A stretch of DNA of 64,000 bases from Limnoperna fortunei (lineage: Eukaryota; Mollusca; Bivalvia; Mytilida; Modiolidae), in contig OX104114.1 in NCBI GenBank assembly GCA_944474755.1, positions 49,282,647 through 49,346,646 of the forward strand. The letters run 5' to 3'. Below are positions 53,401 to 64,000 of this stretch, piece by piece. The position numbers and the translations under genes were made by a program. Position 1 is the stretch's first letter, and each line of letters begins with the position of its first letter. The notes beneath the pieces were generated by a model. The model saw only the letters and a list, made by a program, of their open reading frames with translations. It was not told where the DNA came from and ran no database searches.

Positions 53401-56400
53401 TATGCGAACCTCGGGACCACCCCTTCATCCTCTTTCAATCTTCATGAAACTTGGCAAAACACTTGGCATTATATAGCTATAGATGCTGTCAAAAGGAATT
53501 TAAGGCATCTGGACGGGTTCGGTATGTAAGGGAGCCCAACAGCATCAATTTGAATATCGAAATGGTAAAAAATCACTTAAGTGCGAATATGCGAACCTCG
53601 GGACCACCCCTTCATCCTCTTTCAATCTTCATGAAACTTGGCAAAACACTTGGCATTATATAGCTATAGATGCTGTCAAAAGGAATTTAAGGCATCTGGA
53701 CGGGTTCGGTATGTAAGGGAGCCCAACAGCATCAATTTGAATATCGAAATGGTAAAAAATCACTTAAGTGCGAATATGCGAACCTCGGGACCACCCCTTC
53801 ATCCTCTTTCAATCTTCATGAAACTTGGCAAAACACTTGGCATTATATAGCTATAGATGCTGTCAAAAGGAATTTAAGGCATCTGGACGGGTTCGGTATG
53901 TAAGGGAGCCCAACAGCATCAATTTGAATATCGAAATGGTAAAAAATCACTTAAGTGCGAATATGCGAACCTCGGGACCACCCCTTCATCCTCTTTCAAT
54001 CTTCATGAAACTTGGCAAAACACTTGGCATTATATAGCTATAGATGCTGTCAAAAGGAATTTAAGGCATCTGGACGGGTTCGGTATGTAAGGGAGCCCAA
54101 CAGCATCAATTTGAATATCGAAATGGTAAAAAATCACTTAAGTGCGAATATGCGAACCTCGGGACCACCCCTTCATCCTCTTTCAATCTTCATGAAACTT
54201 GGCAAAACACTTGGCATTATATAGCTATAGATGCTGTCAAAAGGAATTTAAGGCATCTGGACGGGTTCGGTATGTAAGGGAGCCCAACAGCATCAATTTG
54301 AATATCGAAATGGTAAAAAATCACTTAAGTGCGAATATGCGAACCTCGGGACCACCCCTTCATCCTCTTTCAATCTTCATGAAACTTGGCAAAACACTTG
54401 GCATTATATAGCTATAGATGCTGTCAAAAGGAATTTAAGGCATCTGGACGGGTTCGGTATGTAAGGGAGCCCAACAGCATCAATTTGAATATCGAAATGG
54501 TAAAAAATCACTTAAGTGCGAATATGCGAACCTCGGGACCACCCCTTCATCCTCTTTCAATCTTCATGAAACTTGGCAAAACACTTGGCATTATATAGCT
54601 ATAGATGCTGTCAAAAGGAATTTAAGGCATCTGGACGGGTTCGGTATGTAAGGGAGCCCAACAGCATCAATTTGAATATCGAAATGGTAAAAAATCACTT
54701 AAGTGCGAATATGCGAACCTCGGGACCACCCCTTCATCCTCTTTCAATCTTCATGAAACTTGGCAAAACACTTGGCATTATATAGCTATAGATGCTGTCA
54801 AAAGGAATTTAAGGCATCTGGACGGGTTCGGTATGTAAGGGAGCCCAACAGCATCAATTTGAATATCGAAATGGTAAAAAATCACTTAAGTGCGAATATG
54901 CGAACCTCGGGACCACCCCTTCATCCTCTTTCAATCTTCATGAAACTTGGCAAAACACTTGGCATTATATAGCTATAGATGCTGTCAAAAGGAATTTAAG
55001 GCATCTGGACGGGTTCGGTATGTAAGGGAGCCCAACAGCATCAATTTGAATATCGAAATGGTAAAAAATCACTTAAGTGCGAATATGCGAACCTCGGGAC
55101 CACCCCTTCATCCTCTTTCAATCTTCATGAAACTTGGCAAAACACTTGGCATTATATAGCTATAGATGCTGTCAAAAGGAATTTAAGGCATCTGGACGGG
55201 TTCGGTATGTAAGGGAGCCCAACAGCATCAATTTGAATATCGAAATGGTAAAAAATCACTTAAGTGCGAATATGCGAACCTCGGGACCACCCCTTCATCC
55301 TCTTTCAATCTTCATGAAACTTGGCAAAACACTTGGCATTATATAGCTATAGATGCTGTCAAAAGGAATTTAAGGCATCTGGACGGGTTCGGTATGTAAG
55401 GGAGCCCAACAGCATCAATTTGAATATCGAAATGGTAAAAAATCACTTAAGTGCGAATATGCGAACCTCGGGACCACCCCTTCATCCTCTTTCAATCTTC
55501 ATGAAACTTGGCAAAACACTTGGCATTATATAGCTATAGATGCTGTCAAAAGGAATTTAAGGCATCTGGACGGGTTCGGTATGTAAGGGAGCCCAACAGC
55601 ATCAATTTGAATATCGAAATGGTAAAAAATCACTTAAGTGCGAATATGCGAACCTCGGGACCACCCCTTCATCCTCTTTCAATCTTCATGAAACTTGGCA
55701 AAACACTTGGCATTATATAGCTATAGATGCTGTCAAAAGGAATTTAAGGCATCTGGACGGGTTCGGTATGTAAGGGAGCCCAACAGCATCAATTTGAATA
55801 TCGAAATGGTAAAAAATCACTTAAGTGCGAATATGCGAACCTCGGGACCACCCCTTCATCCTCTTTCAATCTTCATGAAACTTGGCAAAACACTTGGCAT
55901 TATATAGCTATAGATGCTGTCAAAAGGAATTTAAGGCATCTGGACGGGTTCGGTATGTAAGGGAGCCCAACAGCATCAATTTGAATATCGAAATGGTAAA
56001 AAATCACTTAAGTGCGAATATGCGAACCTCGGGACCACCCCTTCATCCTCTTTCAATCTTCATGAAACTTGGCAAAACACTTGGCATTATATAGCTATAG
56101 ATGCTGTCAAAAGGAATTTAAGGCATCTGGACGGGTTCGGTATGTAAGGGAGCCCAACAGCATCAATTTGAATATCGAAATGGTAAAAAATCACTTAAGT
56201 GCGAATATGCGAACCTCGGGACCACCCCTTCATCCTCTTTCAATCTTCATGAAACTTGGCAAAACACTTGGCATTATATAGCTATAGATGCTGTCAAAAG
56301 GAATTTAAGGCATCTGGACGGGTTCGGTATGTAAGGGAGCCCAACAGCATCAATTTGAATATCGAAATGGTAAAAAATCACTTAAGTGCGAATATGCGAA

Positions 56401-59400
56401 CCTCGGGACCACCCCTTCATCCTCTTTCAATCTTCATGAAACTTGGCAAAACACTTGGCATTATATAGCTATAGATGCTGTCAAAAGGAATTTAAGGCAT
56501 CTGGACGGGTTCGGTATGTAAGGGAGCCCAACAGCATCAATTTGAATATCGAAATGGTAAAAAATCACTTAAGTGCGAATATGCGAACCTCGGGACCACC
56601 CCTTCATCCTCTTTCAATCTTCATGAAACTTGGCAAAACACTTGGCATTATATAGCTATAGATGCTGTCAAAAGGAATTTAAGGCATCTGGACGGGTTCG
56701 GTATGTAAGGGAGCCCAACAGCATCAATTTGAATATCGAAATGGTAAAAAATCACTTAAGTGCGAATATGCGAACCTCGGGACCACCCCTTCATCCTCTT
56801 TCAATCTTCATGAAACTTGGCAAAACACTTGGCATTATATAGCTATAGATGCTGTCAAAAGGAATTTAAGGCATCTGGACGGGTTCGGTATGTAAGGGAG
56901 CCCAACAGCATCAATTTGAATATCGAAATGGTAAAAAATCACTTAAGTGCGAATATGCGAACCTCGGGACCACCCCTTCATCCTCTTTCAATCTTCATGA
57001 AACTTGGCAAAACACTTGGCATTATATAGCTATAGATGCTGTCAAAAGGAATTTAAGGCATCTGGACGGGTTCGGTATGTAAGGGAGCCCAACAGCATCA
57101 ATTTGAATATCGAAATGGTAAAAAATCACTTAAGTGCGAATATGCGAACCTCGGGACCACCCCTTCATCCTCTTTCAATCTTCATGAAACTTGGCAAAAC
57201 ACTTGGCATTATATAGCTATAGATGCTGTCAAAAGGAATTTAAGGCATCTGGACGGGTTCGGTATGTAAGGGAGCCCAACAGCATCAATTTGAATATCGA
57301 AATGGTAAAAAATCACTTAAGTGCGAATATGCGAACCTCGGGACCACCCCTTCATCCTCTTTCAATCTTCATGAAACTTGGCAAAACACTTGGCATTATA
57401 TAGCTATAGATGCTGTCAAAAGGAATTTAAGGCATCTGGACGGGTTCGGTATGTAAGGGAGCCCAACAGCATCAATTTGAATATCGAAATGGTAAAAAAT
57501 CACTTAAGTGCGAATATGCGAACCTCGGGACCACCCCTTCATCCTCTTTCAATCTTCATGAAACTTGGCAAAACACTTGGCATTATATAGCTATAGATGC
57601 TGTCAAAAGGAATTTAAGGCATCTGGACGGGTTCGGTATGTAAGGGAGCCCAACAGCATCAATTTGAATATCGAAATGGTAAAAAATCACTTAAGTGCGA
57701 ATATGCGAACCTCGGGACCACCCCTTCATCCTCTTTCAATCTTCATGAAACTTGGCAAAACACTTGGCATTATATAGCTATAGATGCTGTCAAAAGGAAT
57801 TTAAGGCATCTGGACGGGTTCGGTATGTAAGGGAGCCCAACAGCATCAATTTGAATATCGAAATGGTAAAAAATCACTTAAGTGCGAATATGCGAACCTC
57901 GGGACCACCCCTTCATCCTCTTTCAATCTTCATGAAACTTGGCAAAACACTTGGCATTATATAGCTATAGATGCTGTCAAAAGGAATTTAAGGCATCTGG
58001 ACGGGTTCGGTATGTAAGGGAGCCCAACAGCATCAATTTGAATATCGAAATGGTAAAAAATCACTTAAGTGCGAATATGCGAACCTCGGGACCACCCCTT
58101 CATCCTCTTTCAATCTTCATGAAACTTGGCAAAACACTTGGCATTATATAGCTATAGATGCTGTCAAAAGGAATTTAAGGCATCTGGACGGGTTCGGTAT
58201 GTAAGGGAGCCCAACAGCATCAATTTGAATATCGAAATGGTAAAAAATCACTTAAGTGCGAATATGCGAACCTCGGGACCACCCCTTCATCCTCTTTCAA
58301 TCTTCATGAAACTTGGCAAAACACTTGGCATTATATAGCTATAGATGCTGTCAAAAGGAATTTAAGGCATCTGGACGGGTTCGGTATGTAAGGGAGCCCA
58401 ACAGCATCAATTTGAATATCGAAATGGTAAAAAATCACTTAAGTGCGAATATGCGAACCTCGGGACCACCCCTTCATCCTCTTTCAATCTTCATGAAACT
58501 TGGCAAAACACTTGGCATTATATAGCTATAGATGCTGTCAAAAGGAATTTAAGGCATCTGGACGGGTTCGGTATGTAAGGGAGCCCAACAGCATCAATTT
58601 GAATATCGAAATGGTAAAAAATCACTTAAGTGCGAATATGCGAACCTCGGGACCACCCCTTCATCCTCTTTCAATCTTCATGAAACTTGGCAAAACACTT
58701 GGCATTATATAGCTATAGATGCTGTCAAAAGGAATTTAAGGCATCTGGACGGGTTCGGTATGTAAGGGAGCCCAACAGCATCAATTTGAATATCGAAATG
58801 GTAAAAAATCACTTAAGTGCGAATATGCGAACCTCGGGACCACCCCTTCATCCTCTTTCAATCTTCATGAAACTTGGCAAAACACTTGGCATTATATAGC
58901 TATAGATGCTGTCAAAAGGAATTTAAGGCATCTGGACGGGTTCGGTATGTAAGGGAGCCCAACAGCATCAATTTGAATATCGAAATGGTAAAAAATCACT
59001 TAAGTGCGAATATGCGAACCTCGGGACCACCCCTTCATCCTCTTTCAATCTTCATGAAACTTGGCAAAACACTTGGCATTATATAGCTATAGATGCTGTC
59101 AAAAGGAATTTAAGGCATCTGGACGGGTTCGGTATGTAAGGGAGCCCAACAGCATCAATTTGAATATCGAAATGGTAAAAAATCACTTAAGTGCGAATAT
59201 GCGAACCTCGGGACCACCCCTTCATCCTCTTTCAATCTTCATGAAACTTGGCAAAACACTTGGCATTATATAGCTATAGATGCTGTCAAAAGGAATTTAA
59301 GGCATCTGGACGGGTTCGGTATGTAAGGGAGCCCAACAGCATCAATTTGAATATCGAAATGGTAAAAAATCACTTAAGTGCGAATATGCGAACCTCGGGA

Positions 59401-62400
59401 CCACCCCTTCATCCTCTTTCAATCTTCATGAAACTTGGCAAAACACTTGGCATTATATAGCTATAGATGCTGTCAAAAGGAATTTAAGGCATCTGGACGG
59501 GTTCGGTATGTAAGGGAGCCCAACAGCATCAATTTGAATATCGAAATGGTAAAAAATCACTTAAGTGCGAATATGCGAACCTCGGGACCACCCCTTCATC
59601 CTCTTTCAATCTTCATGAAACTTGGCAAAAACACTTGGCATTATATAGCTATAGATGCTGTCAAAAGGAATTTAAGGCATCTGGACGGGTTCGTATGTAA
59701 GGGAGCCCAACAGCATCAATTTGAATATCGAAATGGTAAAAAATCACTTAAGTGCGAATATGCGAACCTCGGGACCACCCCTTCATCCTCTTTCAATCTT
59801 CATGAAACTTGGCAAAACACTTGGCATTATATAGCTATAGATGCTGTCAAAAGGAATTTAAGGCATCTGGACGGGTTCGGTATGTAAGGGAGCCCAACAG
59901 CATCAATTTGAATATCGAAATGGTAAAAAATCACTTAAGTGCGAATATGCGAACCTCGGGACCACCCCTTCATCCTCTTTCAATCTTCATGAAACTTGGC
60001 AAAACACTTGGCATTATATAGCTATAGATGCTGTCAAAAGGAATTTAAGGCATCTGGACGGGTTCGGTATGTAAGGGAGCCCAACAGCATCAATTTGAAT
60101 ATCGAAATGGTAAAAAATCACTTAAGTGCGAATATGCGAACCTCGGGACCACCCCTTCATCCTCTTTCAATCTTCATGAAACTTGGCAAAACACTTGGCA
60201 TTATATAGCTATAGATGCTGTCAAAAGGAATTTAAGGCATCTGGACGGGTTCGGTATGTAAGGGAGCCCCAACAGCATCAATTTGAATATCGAAATGGTA
60301 AAAAATCACTTAAGTGCGAATATGCGAACCTCGGGACCACCCCTTCATCCTCTTTCAATCTTCATGAAACTTGGCAAAACACTTGGCATTATATAGCTAT
60401 AGATGCTGTCAAAAGGAATTTAAGGCATCTGGACGGGTTCGGTATGTAAGGGAGCCCAACAGCATCAATTTGAATATCGAAATGGTAAAAAATCACTTAA
60501 GTGCGAATATGCGAACCTCGGGACCACCCCTTCATCCTCTTTCAATCTTCATGAAACTTGGCAAAACACTTGGCATTATATAGCTATAGATGCTGTCAAA
60601 AGGAATTTAAGGCATCTGGACGGGTTCGGTATGTAAGGGAGCCCAACAGCATCAATTTGAATATCGAAATGGTAAAAAATCACTTAAGTGCGAATATGCG
60701 AACCTCGGGACCACCCCTTCATCCTCTTTCAATCTTCATGAAACTTGGCAAAACACTTGGCATTATATAGCTATAGATGCTGTCAAAAGGAATTTAAGGC
60801 ATCTGGACGGGTTCGCATGTGTAAGGGAGCCCAACACAGCATCAATTTGAATATCGAAATGGTAAAAAATCACTTAAGTGCGAATATGCGAACCTCGGGA
60901 CCACCCCTTCATCCTCTTTCAATCTTCATGAAACTTGGCAAANNNNNNNNNNNNNNNNNNNNNNNNNNNNNNNNNNNNNNNNNNNNNNNNNNNNNNNNNN
61001 NNNNNNNNNNNNNNNNNNNNNNNNNNNNNNNNNNNNNNNNNNNNNNNNNNNNNNNNNNNNNNNNNNNNNNNNNNNNNNNNNNNNNNNNNNNNNNNNNNNN
61101 NNNNNNNNNNNNNNNNNNNNNNNNNNNNNNNNNNNNNNNNNNAATTTGAATATCGAAATGGTAAAAAATCACTTAAGTGCGAATATGCGAACCTCGGGAC
61201 CACCCCTTCATCCTCTTTCAATCTTCATGAAACTTGGCAAAACACTTGGCATTATATAGCTATAGATGCTGTCAAAAGGAATTTAAGGCATCTGGACGGG
61301 TTCGGTATGTAAGGGAGCCCAACAGCATCGAATTTGAATATCGAAATGGTAAAAAATCACTTAAGTGCGAATATGCGAACCTCGGGACCACCCCTTCATC
61401 CTCTTTCAATCTTCATGAAACTTGGCAAAACACTTGGCATTATATAGCTATAGATGCTGTCAAAAGGAATTTAAGGCATCTGGACGGGTTCGGTATGTAA
61501 GGGAGCCCAACAGCATCAATTTGAATATCGAAATGGTAAAAAATCACTTAAGTGCGAATATGCGAACCTCGGGACCACCCCTTCATCCTCTTTCAATCTT
61601 CATGAAACTTGGCAAAACACTTGGCATTATATAGCTATAGATGCTGTCAAAAGGAATTTAAGGCATCTGGACGGGTTCGGTATGTAAGGGAGCCCAACAG
61701 CATCAATTTGAATATCGAAATGGTAAAAAATCACTTAAGTGCGAATATGCGAACCTCGGGACCACCCCTTCATCCTCTTTCAATCTTCATGAAACTTGGC
61801 AAAACACTTGGCATTATATAGCTATAGATGCTGTCAAAAGGAATTTAAGGCATCTGGACGGGTTCGGTATGTAAGGGAGCCCAACAGCATCAATTTGAAT
61901 ATCGAAATGGTAAAAAATCACTTAAGTGCGAATATGCGAACCTCGGGACCACCCCTTCATCCTCTTTCAATCTTCATGAAACTTGGCAAAACACTTGGCA
62001 TTATATAGCTATAGATGCTGTCAAAAGGAATTTAAGGCATCTGGACGGGTTCGGTATGTAAGGGAGCCCAACAGCATCAATTTGAATATCGAAATGGTAA
62101 AAAATCACTTAAGTGCGAATATGCGAACCTCGGGACCACCCCTTCATCCTCTTTCAATCTTCATGAAACTTGGCAAAACACTTGGCATTATATAGCTATA
62201 GATGCTGTCAAAAGGAATTTAAGGCATCTGGACGGGTTCGGTATGTAAGGGAGCCCAACAGCATCAATTTGAATATCGAAATGGTAAAAAATCACTTAAG
62301 TGCGAATATGCGAACCTCGGGACCACCCCTTCATCCTCTTTCAATCTTCATGAAACTTGGCAAAACACTTGGCATTATATAGCTATAGATGCTGTCAAAA

Positions 62401-64000
62401 GGAATTTAAGGCATCTGGACGGGTTCGGTATGTAAGGGAGCCCAACAGCATCAATTTGAATATCGAAATGGTAAAAAATCACTTAAGTGCGAATATGCGA
62501 ACCTCGGGACCACCCCTTCATCCTCTTTCAATCTTCATGAAACTTGGCAAAACACTTGGCATTATATAGCTATAGATGCTGTCAAAAGGAATTTAAGGCA
62601 TCTGGACGGGTTCGGTATGTAAGGGAGCCCAACAGCATCAATTTGAATATCGAAATGGTAAAAAATCACTTAAGTGCGAATATGCGAACCTCGGGACCAC
62701 CCCTTCATCCTCTTTCAATCTTCATGAAACTTGGCAAAACACTTGGCATTATATAGCTATAGATGCTGTCAAAAGGAATTTAAGGCATCTGGACGGGTTC
62801 GGTATGTAAGGGAGCCCAACAGCATCAATTTGAATATCGAAATGGTAAAAAATCACTTAAGTGCGAATATGCGAACCTCGGGACCACCCCTTCATCCTCT
62901 TTCAATCTTCATGAAACTTGGCAAAACACTTGGCATTATATAGCTATAGATGCTGTCAAAAGGAATTTAAGGCATCTGGACGGGTTCGGTATGTAAGGGA
63001 GCCCAACAGCATCAATTTGAATATCGAAATGGTAAAAAATCACTTAAGTGCGAATATGCGAACCTCGGGACCACCCCTTCATCCTCTTTCAATCTTCATG
63101 AAACTTGGCAAAACACTTGGCATTATATAGCTATAGATGCTGTCAAAAGGAATTTAAGGCATCTGGACGGGTTCGGTATGTAAGGGAGCCCAACAGCATC
63201 AATTTGAATATCGAAATGGTAAAAAATCACTTAAGTGCGAATATGCGAACCTCGGGACCACCCCTTCATCCTCTTTCAATCTTCATGAAACTTGGCAAAA
63301 CACTTGGCATTATATAGCTATAGATGCTGTCAAAAGGAATTTAAGGCATCTGGACGGGTTCGGTATGTAAGGGAGCCCAACAGCATCAATTTGAATATCG
63401 AAATGGTAAAAAATCACTTAAGTGCGAATATGCGAACCTCGGGACCACCCCTTCATCCTCTTTCAATCTTCATGAAACTTGGCAAAACACTTGGCATTAT
63501 ATAGCTATAGATGCTGTCAAAAGGAATTTAAGGCATCTGGACGGGTTCGGTATGTAAGGGAGCCCAACAGCATCAATTTGAATATCGAAATGGTAAAAAA
63601 TCACTTAAGTGCGAATATGCGAACCTCGGGACCACCCCTTCATCCTCTTTCAATCTTCATGAAACTTGGCAAAACACTTGGCATTATATAGCTATAGATG
63701 CTGTCAAAAGGAATTTAAGGCATCTGGACGGGTTCGGTATGTAAGGGAGCCCAACAGCATCAATTTGAATATCGAAATGGTAAAAAATCACTTAAGTGCG
63801 AATATGCGAACCTCGGGACCACCCCTTCATCCTCTTTCAATCTTCATGAAACTTGGCAAAACACTTGGCATTATATAGCTATAGATGCTGTCAAAAGGAA
63901 TTTAAGGCATCTGGACGGGTTCGGTATGTAAGGGAGCCCAACAGCATCAATTTGAATATCGAAATGGTAAAAAATCACTTAAGTGCGAATATGCGAACCT
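50494..64000 (+). repeat. 187-bp satellite array, about 71 monomers, continues past the window
   Basis: Exact 187-bp spacing (for example CTGTCAAAAGGAATTTAAGG at 50494 and 50681). By eye the monomers from the first one to about 59590 are identical. Each contains perfect 10-bp dyads TATAGCTATA and CACTTAAGTG, plus GGGTTCGGTATGTAAGGGAG, CCAACAGCATCAATTTG and ACCACCCCTTCATCCTC. As 187 is not a multiple of 3, the repeated 70-codon frames overlap and cannot form one protein. Indel variants occur only between about 59632 and 61330, around the assembly gap. Confidence 0.97.
60943..61142. other. Assembly gap, 200 N
   Basis: Exactly 200 N. Monomer phase across it is off by 112 nt (same monomer position at 60935 and 61234, 299 bp apart instead of a multiple of 187), so the gap length is a placeholder and the real copy number is unknown. 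Confidence 0.98.

Noticed and set aside
50646..63878. About 70 repeated 70-codon ORFs (and a few 88-150 codon variants)
   Set aside because: They are one satellite monomer read repeatedly from a TTG; spacing of 187 bp is not a multiple of 3, ORFs overlap, and no start codon or splice context supports translation.
50494..64000. CRISPR-like array
   Set aside because: Repeats are contiguous 187-bp monomers with no variable spacers, in eukaryotic DNA.

Overview
The window looks like nuclear DNA of a mollusc, most likely a bivalve. It is AT-rich and intron-like, contains one clearly recognisable animal gene, tRNA-derived SINEs, CR1-like LINE relics, Penelope-like retroelement (PLE) relics, several families of elements built around ~150-175 bp internal tandem repeats with CCGTCCGTCC-type microsatellites (an architecture recalled from bivalve 'pearl' elements), and a large satellite array. 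No bacterial, organellar or CRISPR features were seen.

Layout. 1-3460: tandem-repeat-bearing dispersed repeats and foldbacks. 3721-6837: a complete DNA transposon with perfect 64-bp terminal inverted repeats (TIRs) and an intact six-finger zinc-finger ORF, inserted in the reverse transcriptase of a minus-strand LINE whose broken pieces run to about 10440. 11504-11763: possible last exon of a small coiled-coil gene (minus). 11815-13430: complete tandem-repeat element with a SINE inside. 13500-14625: 3' part of a second minus-strand LINE. 15691-20626: last two coding exons of a RalGDS/RGL-family gene (plus), split by a 4.7-kb intron full of mobile DNA, including a PLE fragment. 20700-31900: 3' flank of that gene, repeats, and long stretches with nothing recognisable.

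31910-36368: a 4.46-kb TIR element with a 9-bp target-site duplication (TSD), MULE-like, matched by a 422-bp relative at 45365-45786. 37977-42060: a degraded transposon-type gene on the plus strand (two short acidic exons, a PKKKRKV nuclear localisation signal, an OTU protease domain, a Cys cluster/helical region and an RNase H/DDE-like domain missing its middle), broken by several frameshifts, and flanked on both sides by degenerate hairpin repeats. 43690-44260: PLE reverse transcriptase relic (minus). 46148-47902: two hairpin MITE-like elements.

50494-64000: a 187-bp satellite array running off the window end, about 71 nearly identical copies, with a 200-N assembly gap at 60943-61142. A diverged single copy of the same monomer lies about 0.8 kb upstream (49575-49728), next to palindromic TTCGATATTCGA repeats; it may show what the array grew from. 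The ~70-residue ORFs that recur every 187 bp are by-products of the satellite, not genes.

The strongest new observations are: (1) the zinc-finger-carrying TIR element, whose exact excision with one TSD copy restores a LINE reading frame; (2) the MULE-like element pair; (3) the OTU/DDE-like composite gene; and (4) the satellite with its diverged outlying monomer.
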